Shown here: positions 30,415 through 39,805 of the stretch, piece by piece
How positions within the stretch are numbered: position 1 is the first letter of the stretch
Layout: each line of letters opens with the position of its first letter
DNA from: Microbulbifer hydrolyticus
GTDB taxonomy: Bacteria; Pseudomonadota; Gammaproteobacteria; Pseudomonadales; Cellvibrionaceae
Direction of reading: 5' to 3'
Length of the DNA stretch: 64,000 nucleotides
NCBI RefSeq assembly: GCF_009931115.1
Contig: NZ_CP047491.1
Coordinates: 951,001 to 1,015,000 of the forward strand
Program-made: the position numbers and the translations under genes
The notes under the pieces: generated by a model
What the model saw: the letters and a program-made list of their open reading frames with translations, nothing else
What the model was told of the DNA's origin: nothing
The model's database searches: none

Positions 30415-31467
30415 ATGCGTAGTCAAAGAGGTATTTCTCTGGTCGAACTGATGATTTCGATCACGATCGGACTGATTCTTATGACCGGTGTGGTGCAGCT
30501 GTTTCTCTCCAGCCGCGCCACGCTTTCCACCCAGCAAGCGCTGTCACGAGTCCAGGAAAGTGGCCGGCTCGCGATGGAGTTTCTCGCGCGGGATATTCGT
30601 ATGGCCGGCTATATGGGGTGTATGAGTCGCAACTTGAATTTCCACAGCACGCTGAATAACGCCGATTCCTTTGCCTACAAATTTGAAGTGGCTATTGAGG
30701 GGTTGGACAACGTAGGCGCCACCTTACCGACAGGATATCCGACGAATATCGTTGAGGGTACCGATGTGCTCGTATTGCGCAGTGCCAGCGGCGAGGCCGT
30801 AAGCGTTACGAAAAATAACGACAGCGCACAGCTATTTGCCCTGAATACCGGGACAGAAGCATCATGTGATGCAGGTGAGAAAAGCTTCAGCAACCTGTGT
30901 GAAAACGACATTCTGGTCGTGTCCGATTGCACCAAGGCGCGGGTATTCCAGGCTACGACTATTCAGGATGTCGCCGGCGAGACATGGATCAATATCAAGC
31001 ACGCGTCGAGTGGCAGCCCGGGAAATGCGGAACCTTCCTGGGGCGGGAACAGTAACCCGGAGGAAACTTTTGGCACGGATTCTGAAATTATCAAAATGAA
31101 TACGGCCGTTTATTACGTCCGCAATAATCAGGACTCCGGGCAGCCCACCCTGTGGCAAGAAATCAACGGAAGCGCCCCACAGGAACTCCTCGATGGTGTG
31201 GAAGACATGCAGTTGCTCTATGGGCTGGATACCAGTGGCGATGGTATCCCGGACAACTATGTAACAGCCGCGGCCGTCAACACCGCCGACGCCTGGGAAG
31301 ATGTATCCAGCGTGCGGGTGCAACTCCTGGTGCAGAGCTCGGAAGATAACCTGCTCTCGGAAGCTCAGCCTTATACCTTCAATGGTGTTACCAACAGTGC
31401 TCCCGGTGACCGGCGATTACGACAGGTTTTTATCAATACTGTCGGCATCCGCAGTCGCCTTCCCTGA
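30415..31467 (+). CDS. pilW: Type IV pilus minor pilin PilW, copy 1
   Basis: Large minor pilin, 350 residues from the ATG at 30415, which follows a GAGG box; a GTG at 30400 is the alternative. Leader MRSQRG, then ISLVELMISITIGLILMTGV (Glu at +5), followed by SSRATLSTQQALSRVQESGR and DIRMAGYMGC, all PilW hallmarks. The C-terminus ends FINTVGIRSRLP, identical to copy 2. Confidence 0.92.
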   Translation: MRSQRGISLVELMISITIGLILMTGVVQLFLSSRATLSTQQALSRVQESGRLAMEFLARDIRMAGYMGCMSRNLNFHSTLNNADSFAYKFEVAIEGLDNVGATLPTGYPTNIVEGTDVLVLRSASGEAVSVTKNNDSAQLFALNTGTEASCDAGEKSFSNLCENDILVVSDCTKARVFQATTIQDVAGETWINIKHASSGSPGNAEPSWGGNSNPEETFGTDSEIIKMNTAVYYVRNNQDSGQPTLWQEINGSAPQELLDGVEDMQLLYGLDTSGDGIPDNYVTAAAVNTADAWEDVSSVRVQLLVQSSEDNLLSEAQPYTFNGVTNSAPGDRRLRQVFINTVGIRSRLP

Positions 31468-31491
31468 TCAAATAGAACTCTGAAGCTTGTT

Positions 31492-32031
31492 ATGAAAAAT
31501 CTGAATTCTTACAGCAACCTGCGGCAGCAGCGCGGTATGACCTTGGTCGTCGGCCTGATCATGGTGCTGCTGATGACGCTGGTGGGTATGGCGGCAATCC
31601 GCGGCAGCGGCATGCAGGAGTTAATGGCCGGTAATATGCGAGATCGCAACCTCGCGCTCCAATCTGCTGAGGCCGCCTTGCGGCGCGGAGAGGAGGTATT
31701 GGAAGGCGCGACAATCCCTGCATTTGACAACTCTGTCACCGGCTACGTACCCGCCATCGCCGGTTCTACAACGACCGGGTTTTGGGACAGCTATAGCTGG
31801 GATGCCGGGTCTGTTCGCACCGCGTTGGGCATCAAAATGGTGGCGGACCAGCCGCAGTATGTGATCGAAGAGGTGGTGAGTACCACTACGATCAACGCGG
31901 CCGACGGCAGTGGCATTGATTTCACCAGTGCAATGAAAACCGAAGATACGGTCTATTACCGTGTTACCAGTCGCGCCGAAGGCGGTACACCGGATGCGGT
32001 TGTGATTCTGCAATCTACTTACAAACGCTAA
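31492..32031 (+). CDS. pilX: Type IV pilus minor pilin PilX, copy 1
   Basis: Minor pilin of 179 residues. The prepilin site is RQQRG / MTLVVGLIMVLLMTLVGM: the +5 residue is Val, not Glu, which is normal for PilX. The segment GMQELMAGNMRDRNLALQSA is the PilX signature. Located between pilW and pilY1, and closely similar to copy 2 of the same length. Confidence 0.92.
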   Translation: MKNLNSYSNLRQQRGMTLVVGLIMVLLMTLVGMAAIRGSGMQELMAGNMRDRNLALQSAEAALRRGEEVLEGATIPAFDNSVTGYVPAIAGSTTTGFWDSYSWDAGSVRTALGIKMVADQPQYVIEEVVSTTTINAADGSGIDFTSAMKTEDTVYYRVTSRAEGGTPDAVVILQSTYKR

Positions 32032-32050
32032 TAAGGTTGCGAAAGAGAGA

Positions 32051-35000
32051 ATGAAAATGGAATACATTAAAAGAAACACCAAATTTCTGATGCATTTCGC
32101 CGCCGCCATTCTGAGTATTGGTGTGGCCCACAGTGCGCATTCCCTTGAGCTGGCACAGTCTCCGCTATTTCTGGCGCAGCCGGTCAAGCCGATTGTGATG
32201 CTGAATATGTCAAATGATCACCAGCTATATTTTAAAGCGTACGATGACTATACCGATCTGGACGAGGATGGGGTGGCTGATACCACCTACATGAACGACT
32301 ATGAATATTATGGCTACTTCGATAGCCAGAAGTGCTACGCGTATGAGTCCGAGCGCTTTGTTCCGAAGGCCGTAACCACTGACCATTACTGCGATACCGT
32401 GGATGGAGACTGGAGCGGCAACTTTCTGAACTGGGCCACCATGACCCGTATGGATGCGGTCAGGAAAATTCTCTACGGCGGATATCGCTCCACCGATGGT
32501 GACGAGAATGGCGTTACCGTCCTGGAGCGCGCGTTTTTGCCCCAGGATGCCCACGCCTTTGCGAAATATTATAACGGCGTTGATATTGGCAAGCTGACAG
32601 CCCACAACTTTACCGGAGGCACAGAAAGTACCTCGGGTATTACCCTGTGTAATGCCACGAATAGCCACAGCTACGACGGCACCACTTCCGCTCTGTCCCA
32701 GAACAACACTCGTTCACCCAAGATTATGGTGGCGCAGGGAAACTACTCGCTTTGGGCCAGTAACGAGCGCTGGCAGTGTCGTTGGGGCCAAGGCAGTAAC
32801 GGAAACGACGAGAATAGTGGCATTACTGCAAATGCCAGTGCCCCGAACCAAGAGGATGGTTTCCAGTACAAAGCGCGCGTCGAAGTGTGCAAGTCCGGGC
32901 TGCTCGAAGAAAACTGCCGCTCATACCCGGATGGAAACCTGAAGCCCGCGGGATTACTGCAGAAATATGGTGAAAAGGGCGAGATTCTGTTTGGCTTGAT
33001 GACCGGGTCTTACGGAAAAAATAAATCGGGCGGTGTGCTGAGAAAAAACGTTGCCGATTTGAGCGATGAAGTGAACGTGAGCTCCGATGGTACATTTACT
33101 GGTGCGGCGGGCATTGTCAGCACATTGGACAAACTGCGTATCTATGGATATCAGTACAGTGGGTCGGGTCAGGATGGTGCCTACAATGATGGCGGCGCGG
33201 ACAACTGCCCCTGGGCTCTGAATACCTTTACCGACGGTAACTGTTCAAACTGGGGGAACCCGCAGTCTGAAATCTACCTTGAATCTCTGCGCTACCTTGC
33301 CGGGAAAGCGAAAAACGACGATTTTGCCTCCAGCGACTCGGGCTATATTTCGGGCCTTGGTTCTCCCGAGTGGGTAGACCCCATTAGCAGTGATAACTAC
33401 TGCGCTGCGCTGAATGTCATACAGTTCAATGCATCAAGCAGTTCATATGACGATGATTTCTCCAAAGCTTCTGAATTGAATGCGATCGGGAGCGTTGATA
33501 CGTGGGTGAATAAGGTTGGTGCGGCAGAAGGCATCCACGGGAATGACTATTTCGTCGGTGCCAATGCGGCAGATTCGGACCTGCTTTGTACCGCCAAAAC
33601 GGTTGCAAACCTGTCCGACGTGGCGGGCACCTGTCCCGATGCTCCCCGTCTTGGTGGCACTTATGATATTGCAGGCCTTGCATACTATGCGCGCAGCTCC
33701 AAAATTCGGACGGATCAGAACGTTGGCAATGTGACTACTTATGGTGTTGCACTTGCTCCCGCCTTACCAAAGGTATCCATTCCAGTTTCTGCTGATGGGA
33801 AGGCCGTAACGATTCTCCCTGCGTGTCGAAATAGCCAGGTTGGAGGAAACTGCGCGATTGTTGATTTCAAAATAATCGAGCAGTCAGCGGATGGTAAAAC
33901 AGGAACCCTGTACGTAAATTGGGAAGATAGTGAGCAGGGCGGTGATTTTGACCAGGATATGTGGGGACTGATTAAGTACGTCGCATCATCGAGTGAAATC
34001 TCGGTTACGACCCAAGTGATGGCCCAGTCAACCGGGGATCCAATGGGGTTTGGCTACGTTATCAGCGGAACCACCAGGGACGGCTTCCATGCGCATTCCG
34101 GTATTAACGGATTCAGTTACACGCCGACAAATGTGCTCGACAAGGCATGTACCGCAGAGAGCGGCGGCAGTAACTGTAATTGCCGGCTTGGTGAAGGTTA
34201 CGGAGGCAACGCCGGTTCCTGTAACTACAATCACGCTGATGCAAAGGCAACCACAGAAACTTACGTCATAGGCACGTCATCGGGTTCCTTGCTGGAGTCT
34301 CCGCTTTATTATGCCGCGAAGTGGGGCGGGTACAGTAATGACGATAATGGCAACCCTCCTTCGGAGGCTGAAATTGCGGCTGCTGCGCCGGATACCTATT
34401 TCTATGCTATTGATCCGTCGGAGCTGGAAGAGAGCCTGGGCAAGGCACTTGAGCAGGTGGCGGCAAGTGCCGGTTCTGCTTCGTCCGTTGCCACCAACTC
34501 CACCCGCCTTGGGGCAGATACCGTTATCTATCAGGCCCTGTTCAACAGTACAGACTGGAGCGGTGAGTTGAAGGCTCTGAGCCTGAACAGTGATGGCTCA
34601 GTCGGTGTCGCCAAATGGCGGTCAGATAACTCCAAGTTCGCCAGTGCCGCGACACGAAAAGTCTATTCGCATAACGGGCTCAGCGGGGTGGAGTTTAAAT
34701 GGGGTGCTACTGCAACTGATGGGATCAGTGACGCTCAAAAGCTAAAGCTGATCGGTGACGACACTGCCGTTGAAGGTGCGGCCCGTTTGCAATGGGTGCG
34801 CGGTGCAGCTGTGCCCGGTCTCCGGGAAAGAGATAATATTCTTGGTGATATCGTCAACTCGAGCCCGGTGTTTGCGGGGCGCAAGAAATATAGCTTTCAT
34901 CTGCTTTCCGAAGAACTGGGCGGGCTTGCTTATGAAGCCTATTACAACACCAGCAAGAAGAGCCGCCGTGAGGTTCTCTATGTGGGTGCAAATGATGGCA

Positions 35001-36316
35001 TGCTGCATGCGTTTGATGCGGCTACCGGGGAGGAATTGTTTGCCTATGTTCCGGCCGGAATATACGAGAAGCTGAAAAAGCTGAGTGCGCCGGATTACGG
35101 GACCGCCAGCAATCCTCATACTTACTCGGTCGATGGCAAGCTTTTTGTAGGCGATGTCTACACCGACAGTGGCTGGAAAAACGTGCTGGTGGGTACCCTG
35201 GGTGCCGGTGGTAAAGGGTTGTTTGTGCTGGATATTACCAACCCGACCGCTTTTGATGAGTCGAAAGTGCTGCTGGACCTTACCGACCAGGATCTTTTGC
35301 CGTCTCATTTTGACGGTTTGGGAAATATCACCAGTGAGCCAGTCGTTGCACCGACAAAAAATGGTTGGAAGCTTATTTTTGGCAACGGCTATAACTCTAC
35401 CGATGGCAAGGCAAGACTGTTTGCGGTCGATGTGCTAAATCCGACTGTCGATAATAGCGTGGTCATTCCTGTCAGTGACGCGGGGGCCAACGGCTTGGCT
35501 GGTCCTGCTTTGCTGCAAAATGGCAGCGGCGAGGTCATTACTGCTTACGCCGGTGATCTGCTGGGTAACATGTGGAAATTCGACCTGGATAATGCCCTGA
35601 CATCGAAATGGGGGGTTGCCTACGAGGATGGCAACGGTGGCAATGCCGTTCCGGCGCCATTGTTTACCGCGGTCGACGCTGCAGGCAATGCACAGAAAAT
35701 TACCGCGGCCCCGACTTTGGGCCTGAATGCCAAGATGGACAATGCCACCATGGTGTATTTTGGCACCGGAAGTTATCTGGCGAGCAGTGATAATTCGGCG
35801 GGAAGTGTTGTCAACAGCTTCTATGCAATCGCCGATCAGGGGGCGCCGGTGACTGGGCGAGACCAGCTATTCCAGAAAACCATATCTGCTGAGTCTGGTG
35901 GGCTGCGTGATGTGAGCAACAATACAGATACCAGCTGGTGGACCACGAAAAAGGGGTGGTACCTGGATCTTTCGTTCAATAATAGCGTGACCGGTGAGCG
36001 GGTGATCAGCAAGCCGTTGTTGATTTTTGATCGGCTGTTGTTCCCGACCATGATCACATCTTCCGACCCCTGTTCCTTCGGTGGCAGCGGCTGGCAGATG
36101 GAGCTCGTCGCTGTGGGTGACCGCTACGAGGGCCATTCAATCTTTGGCGAAGACGGTATTGAAGTGGATTACGCAGTGATCAGCTACTCGGAAGTGATTC
36201 GTGGTGGTGAGAAGGCCTATCTTCCAACCAGTAACATCAAGGGTGAGCTGGATGTCACCGAAGGGAGTTTCCCTTTGGAAGCGGTAGGGCGAATGTCGTG
36301 GCGTCAGTTACGATAA
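32051..36316 (+). CDS. pilY1: PilY1-type pilus tip adhesin, copy 1 (no MIDAS)
   Basis: Pilus-tip protein of 1421 residues that primes pilus assembly and mediates surface contact. A signal peptide (about 1-30) leads to an N-terminal half of about 780 residues that begins KPIVMLNMSNDHQLYFKAYD; the DxSxS metal site of a von Willebrand A domain is absent. An EF-hand-like loop DLDEDGVAD (69-77) follows. The stretch GNFLNWATMTRMDAVRKILY marks a known PilY1 subfamily. From about residue 812 the conserved beta-propeller begins (ASSVATNSTRLGADTVIYQA), containing EVLYVGANDGMLHAFDAATG and ending GRMSWRQLR. The propeller half is closely similar to copy 2. Confidence 0.93.
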   Translation: MKMEYIKRNTKFLMHFAAAILSIGVAHSAHSLELAQSPLFLAQPVKPIVMLNMSNDHQLYFKAYDDYTDLDEDGVADTTYMNDYEYYGYFDSQKCYAYESERFVPKAVTTDHYCDTVDGDWSGNFLNWATMTRMDAVRKILYGGYRSTDGDENGVTVLERAFLPQDAHAFAKYYNGVDIGKLTAHNFTGGTESTSGITLCNATNSHSYDGTTSALSQNNTRSPKIMVAQGNYSLWASNERWQCRWGQGSNGNDENSGITANASAPNQEDGFQYKARVEVCKSGLLEENCRSYPDGNLKPAGLLQKYGEKGEILFGLMTGSYGKNKSGGVLRKNVADLSDEVNVSSDGTFTGAAGIVSTLDKLRIYGYQYSGSGQDGAYNDGGADNCPWALNTFTDGNCSNWGNPQSEIYLESLRYLAGKAKNDDFASSDSGYISGLGSPEWVDPISSDNYCAALNVIQFNASSSSYDDDFSKASELNAIGSVDTWVNKVGAAEGIHGNDYFVGANAADSDLLCTAKTVANLSDVAGTCPDAPRLGGTYDIAGLAYYARSSKIRTDQNVGNVTTYGVALAPALPKVSIPVSADGKAVTILPACRNSQVGGNCAIVDFKIIEQSADGKTGTLYVNWEDSEQGGDFDQDMWGLIKYVASSSEISVTTQVMAQSTGDPMGFGYVISGTTRDGFHAHSGINGFSYTPTNVLDKACTAESGGSNCNCRLGEGYGGNAGSCNYNHADAKATTETYVIGTSSGSLLESPLYYAAKWGGYSNDDNGNPPSEAEIAAAAPDTYFYAIDPSELEESLGKALEQVAASAGSASSVATNSTRLGADTVIYQALFNSTDWSGELKALSLNSDGSVGVAKWRSDNSKFASAATRKVYSHNGLSGVEFKWGATATDGISDAQKLKLIGDDTAVEGAARLQWVRGAAVPGLRERDNILGDIVNSSPVFAGRKKYSFHLLSEELGGLAYEAYYNTSKKSRREVLYVGANDGMLHAFDAATGEELFAYVPAGIYEKLKKLSAPDYGTASNPHTYSVDGKLFVGDVYTDSGWKNVLVGTLGAGGKGLFVLDITNPTAFDESKVLLDLTDQDLLPSHFDGLGNITSEPVVAPTKNGWKLIFGNGYNSTDGKARLFAVDVLNPTVDNSVVIPVSDAGANGLAGPALLQNGSGEVITAYAGDLLGNMWKFDLDNALTSKWGVAYEDGNGGNAVPAPLFTAVDAAGNAQKITAAPTLGLNAKMDNATMVYFGTGSYLASSDNSAGSVVNSFYAIADQGAPVTGRDQLFQKTISAESGGLRDVSNNTDTSWWTTKKGWYLDLSFNNSVTGERVISKPLLIFDRLLFPTMITSSDPCSFGGSGWQMELVAVGDRYEGHSIFGEDGIEVDYAVISYSEVIRGGEKAYLPTSNIKGELDVTEGSFPLEAVGRMSWRQLR

Positions 36317-36346
36317 GCAGTTGATGCATTTTTGAGAGAGTGAATT

Positions 36347-36763
36347 ATGAAAAGCCAGAAAGGTTTTACCCTCATCGAGCTGATGATCGTCGTTGCCATC
36401 ATCGGCATTATTGCCGGTATTGCGTACCCTTCTTATATGGAATCGGTGCGTAAAAGCAACAGGGCGGACGCAAAGGCATCGCTGAATGATGTGGCCCAGC
36501 GGTTACAGCGTTGTTTTACCACCTACAACGCCTACAACAGCGCGAACTGTGCGGTTGCCGAATCCCTGAAGAACAGCGCAACGCTGGACTCCGGTGAGAG
36601 GCTGTATACCATCTCCGCGACTTTGGCGGCGACGACCTTCACCCTGAAAGCAGAGCCAGTTACAGGAAAGAGCCAGGCGGCAGACACCAAGTGTGGCAGC
36701 CTGACGCTCACCAATACCGGTGTGCGGAATGCCAGTGGTGCTCTCGGGGTCGAGTGCTGGTAA
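36347..36763 (+). CDS. pilE: Type IV pilin PilE, copy 1
   Basis: Pilin-like protein of 138 residues with leader MKSQKG and helix [20 protein letters not shown]. Residues 1 to about 54 are identical to copy 2 apart from one position, while the C-terminal head differs substantially. Four Cys (about residues 55, 66, 109 and 137) could form two disulfides. It is the last gene of the first operon and is followed by a hairpin terminator. Confidence 0.92.
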   Translation: MKSQKGFTLIELMIVVAIIGIIAGIAYPSYMESVRKSNRADAKASLNDVAQRLQRCFTTYNAYNSANCAVAESLKNSATLDSGERLYTISATLAATTFTLKAEPVTGKSQAADTKCGSLTLTNTGVRNASGALGVECW

Positions 36764-36792
36764 CGCCACGACGCATTTTTCTGTATTTATAC

Positions 36793-36820
36793 GACTAACC
36801 CGGCTTCTGCCGGGTTAGTC
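36793..36820 (+). terminator. Probable terminator after pilE copy 1
   Basis: GACTAACCCGGC, loop TTCT, GCCGGGTTAGTC: a perfect 12-bp stem, followed by GCATTT rather than a long T run. Shares its core (AACCCGGC / GCCGGGTT) with the terminator after pilE copy 2. Confidence 0.7.
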
Positions 36821-36861
36821 GCATTTAGGCCGTGTCGTGTGTGCATCGTACCTCGATGGCA

Positions 36862-37374
36862 CTAGCAATCCTCCTCTGATACCGATATGACCCTGACCCG
36901 ACCACTGCGAGCCAGAACCAGCTGGTAACCATCACCGCCGTTTTGCGGGCAAATGGTGAGTGTCCCCGCCTGAAAGCCGCCGCCACGGAGTGTGCCCGCA
37001 AAGCGGCTCTCCCCGCTTCCGATAAATGACACATAGTTGCTAAGGGGGGTGTTTGCGGACACTGTCACGCCTGTCAGTGGCCCTGCGGTCACTATTTGTG
37101 GCTCATCCGGATCGCGCTCGCCATCAAAATCGCGGTCATAAAAAACCTCCCAGCCTGAATGCCAGTGGCCAAGTTTTCGCAGAGTGGCTCTGCGATTACT
37201 GGAAATGGCTTTACTTCGGGTGAGCTGAATGGCTTGCAGTAGTGTATCTGCGGCCGTGCGGGCGCGACTGGCTGCCAACTGCTTCTGGAAACTCGGCACA
37301 CCAATTGCCAGCAGAATGCCAAGAATGGTGACTGTGATGAGCAGCTCGATCAAAGTGAGACCGCGCGCGTGCAT
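36862..37374 (-). CDS. GspH/FimT-type prepilin on the opposite strand
   Basis: A 170-residue prepilin with leader MHARG and helix LTLIELLITVTILGILLAIG (Glu at +5), a GspH-type body (TAADTLLQAIQLTRSKAISS), an acidic loop DRDFDGERDPDEP and two Cys (one in TICPQ, one at the C-terminus). A strong GGGAGGA ribosome site precedes the ATG. It lies between the two minor-pilin operons in reverse orientation and is not close to either FimT in sequence. It probably represents an independent minor pilin; its partner machine is unknown. Confidence 0.82.
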   Translation of the reverse strand: MHARGLTLIELLITVTILGILLAIGVPSFQKQLAASRARTAADTLLQAIQLTRSKAISSNRRATLRKLGHWHSGWEVFYDRDFDGERDPDEPQIVTAGPLTGVTVSANTPLSNYVSFIGSGESRFAGTLRGGGFQAGTLTICPQNGGDGYQLVLARSGRVRVISVSEEDC

Positions 37375-37691
37375 GATTCCTCCCTGAATGACCCTTTTGG
37401 GGGGGGGCGGCCGTCCTTGCTACCGTTGATTCCCCAAATTTATGCCGTTTGTCGGTTGTCGCCGCCGCTTTGCGCAGTGGCGTGATACGGTCGCTACGAA
37501 ATTAGCATTGCGCCAATTTGTATCCAATAACGAATCAGGAAGTTTTGTTAGGAAGGTGAAATTGGCGCCCTTATTTGGAGTTCGCAAGTACCACTTCCGT
37601 TATATACCTGCTTTGAATGGTGTTTACGGACAGTAATATGCATCGCTATTGATACGGATTATCCATTGATGTTCCAAGGAGGAGGACAAAC
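37375..37691. other. Divergent intergenic region with G9 tract
   Basis: 317 bases separating the leftward prepilin gene from the rightward second operon. It contains a run of nine G (37399-37407), a strong AGGAGGAGG ribosome site for the fimT copy 2 start at 37692, and AT-rich stretches near 37500-37610 that could hold promoters, though no -35/-10 pair with good spacing stood out. No sigma-54 (GG-N10-GC) element was found. Confidence 0.5.
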
Positions 37692-38234
37692 ATGGGCTTT
37701 AGACAAAAGGGACTTACCCTCATCGAACTGATGGTGACACTGGCAGTACTCGCCATCGTCGCTTCCATCGCCATTCCGAATTTCCGCACTCTCATCAACA
37801 ACAATCAATCTGTCGCTCTGGGTGAAGATCTGGCCGGGGCTCTGCACTATGCGCGCAGCGAAGCCGTCAAACGATCCGCAAGTGTCACCCTTTGTGGCAG
37901 TGCGGACGGTACGACCTGCAACGGCACCTGGACCGATCACTGGATCGTCATTGTGGATTCCGCAACGAGCGAAAGTGCACCACTACCTTTGGTGGGAGCG
38001 GTGCTGCGTCAATGGGAGCCGCCTGTTGATGGCGCAACGATTACCGCCAAGCGTGGCACTACCAATGTGGGGTTTGTGCGTTTCACTGGAAAAGGACTGT
38101 TGGCCGCGTCAGGCAGCGGTGCAATAGAGATAAATTCCAGCGTAAGCGGCTGCACTGCCAATTCCGGACGAACGGTAAAAATTGGTATCGCGGGTGTCCT
38201 TCGTGTCACCCATGGTTCCACCGGCTGTAGTTAA
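37692..38234 (+). CDS. fimT: GspH/FimT-type minor pseudopilin, copy 2
   Basis: A 180-residue homologue of the protein at 29405-29962. Leader MGFRQKG, helix LTLIELMVTLAVLAIVASIA (Glu at +5), then NNNQSVALGEDLAGALHYAR and the Cys-containing VTLCGSADGTTCNGTW. Both copies have Leu rather than Phe at +1. A much better ribosome site (AGGAGGAGG) precedes this copy, suggesting stronger translation of operon 2. Confidence 0.86.
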   Translation: MGFRQKGLTLIELMVTLAVLAIVASIAIPNFRTLINNNQSVALGEDLAGALHYARSEAVKRSASVTLCGSADGTTCNGTWTDHWIVIVDSATSESAPLPLVGAVLRQWEPPVDGATITAKRGTTNVGFVRFTGKGLLAASGSGAIEINSSVSGCTANSGRTVKIGIAGVLRVTHGSTGCS

Positions 38235-38248
38235 AGCGGGGTTTGGTG

Positions 38249-38674
38249 ATGAAAAACCAACATGGCGCGGGCCTGATTGAAGTCCTCGTGACAGTACTCA
38301 TTTTGGGTACCTCACTTCTCTCCTTGGCGGCACTGCAAAGTAAGTCGCTGCAATATAACCACAGTGCCTACCTGCGTTCCCAGGCAAATATTTTGGCCTA
38401 TGACATTCTCGACAGGGTACGCATCAACCGCACGAATACCACCAGTTACTCACTTGGTGTAGCGGATGCCAAGCCGACCGGAACCACGCTGGCAGAGCAG
38501 GATATGAATCAGTGGCTAACCAATATTGAAACCATGCTGCCAGGTGCGGATGGCGGCATCGAGTGCGTAGCTGCCGCCAGCTTCTGCACCGTTACCATCG
38601 AATGGACGGAGCAGAATAGCTCTGGCCAAGCCAGCGAAGACGAAAGTCAGTTCGTCTACACCACCAGGCTGTGA
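38249..38674 (+). CDS. pilV: Type IV pilus minor pilin PilV, copy 2
   Basis: Minor pilin of 141 residues, the same length as copy 1. Starts at the ATG at 38249 (leader MKNQHG, then AGLIEVLVTVLILGTSLLSL); TTG and GTG codons at 38243 and 38246 are in frame but less likely. The first 60 residues differ from copy 1 at only a few positions; changes concentrate after residue 60. Confidence 0.92.
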   Translation: MKNQHGAGLIEVLVTVLILGTSLLSLAALQSKSLQYNHSAYLRSQANILAYDILDRVRINRTNTTSYSLGVADAKPTGTTLAEQDMNQWLTNIETMLPGADGGIECVAAASFCTVTIEWTEQNSSGQASEDESQFVYTTRL

Positions 38675-38684
38675 GGAGTAGAGC

Positions 38685-39779
38685 ATGAATATGAGAGCAG
38701 TGCATAGCCAGACAATACGCAGCAAGAAATTGGGCCTTCAAAAAGGTATCTCGCTGGTCGAGTTGATGATCTCCATCACCATCGGCCTGATCCTGATGAC
38801 CGGTGTGGTTCAGCTTTTCCTTTCCAGCCGCGCCACCTTCTCCACCCAGCAAGCGCTGTCTCGTGTGCAGGAGAGTGGTCGCCTGGCAATGGAGTTTCTG
38901 TCGGAAGACATTCGCATGGCCGGCTACATGGGCTGCATGAGCCGAAACCTGAACTTTACCAACACCCTCAACAATGCCACTGATCTTGCGTACAACTTTG
39001 AAATTGGTATCGAGGGGCTGAACGACGTAGGCGCCACCGTTCCTGCAGGCTACCCAGCCAATATCGTGCAGGGCACGGATGTGCTGGTCGTGCGTGGAGG
39101 CACCGGTAACGGCGTGGATGTTGTTGCTGTAAACAACAACAGCAAAGTGTTTATAGAGGACACCGGCGTGACTGAATCCTGCGGATCTGGTCTGGATAGC
39201 TTCAGTGGTCTGTGTGAGCGGGATATTCTGGTGGTCTCCGATTGCTCGAAAGCGCGTGTATTCCAGGTATCGGATCTGGCTGAGGAAAGTGGTGTGGGTG
39301 TGAGTGTTGAGCACCTGGATGCGGGTACGAGCCCGGGTAATGCCGCGAATACCTGGGGAGGGGGGAGCATACCGGACGAAAACTTCGGTGACGATGCCGA
39401 AGTCATTGAGATGAATACCACTGTTTATTACATCTCCCTGGGCGTCAGTGGTCAGCCTGGTTTGTGGCAGGAAACCAATGGCGCCAATCCAATGGAGCTA
39501 TTGGAAGGTGTTGAGAATATGCAGCTTACCTATGGACGCGATACATCGGGAGATGGCATTCCGGATAGCTACGTAGATGCCTCGGCACTAACTACCAGCG
39601 CAGATTGGGAACAGGTGGCCAGTGTAAGGGTGCAGCTACTGGTGCAAAGCACCGAAGATAACCTGCTGCAGGAAGCGCAGCCCTATACGTTCAATGGGGT
39701 TACCAACAGCGCACCCGCTGACCGTCGCCTGCGACAGGTATTTATAAATACCGTGGGTATTCGCAGCCGCCTGCCCTGA
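38685..39779 (+). CDS. pilW: Type IV pilus minor pilin PilW, copy 2 (long leader)
   Basis: Minor pilin of 364 residues. The leader before the processing site is 21 residues (MNMRAVHSQTIRSKKLGLQK then G), against 6 in copy 1; the helix ISLVELMISITIGLILMTGV is identical. A GAGGAG ribosome site sits just upstream of the ATG at 38685, so the long leader is probably real. Middle part (about residues 110-230) is divergent; the C-terminus is near identical to copy 1. Confidence 0.92.
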   Translation: MNMRAVHSQTIRSKKLGLQKGISLVELMISITIGLILMTGVVQLFLSSRATFSTQQALSRVQESGRLAMEFLSEDIRMAGYMGCMSRNLNFTNTLNNATDLAYNFEIGIEGLNDVGATVPAGYPANIVQGTDVLVVRGGTGNGVDVVAVNNNSKVFIEDTGVTESCGSGLDSFSGLCERDILVVSDCSKARVFQVSDLAEESGVGVSVEHLDAGTSPGNAANTWGGGSIPDENFGDDAEVIEMNTTVYYISLGVSGQPGLWQETNGANPMELLEGVENMQLTYGRDTSGDGIPDSYVDASALTTSADWEQVASVRVQLLVQSTEDNLLQEAQPYTFNGVTNSAPADRRLRQVFINTVGIRSRLP

Positions 39780-39805
39780 TCGAAACATCAAGGATTGAGT
39801 CGATT

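Larger units (their letters stand above)
29405..36763 (+). repeat. Tandem operon duplication, copy 1 (fimT-pilV-pilW-pilX-pilY1-pilE)
   Basis: Six genes in the same order, strand and spacing as the block at 37692-44282. Corresponding proteins are strongly similar (PilV roughly 80 percent by eye, PilX similarly, PilE N-terminal half almost identical), except for the N-terminal half of PilY1. Confidence 0.9.

Noticed and set aside
29330..37600. A shared direct repeat (TTGGCGCC-like) upstream of both operons as a duplication scar
   Set aside because: The matching stretch is only 7-8 bases and embedded in unlike sequence, so chance is enough.
29212..37691. Sigma-54 promoters upstream of either minor-pilin operon
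   Set aside because: GG and GC pairs occur (for example near 29353 and 37562) but not with the required GG-N10-GC spacing.
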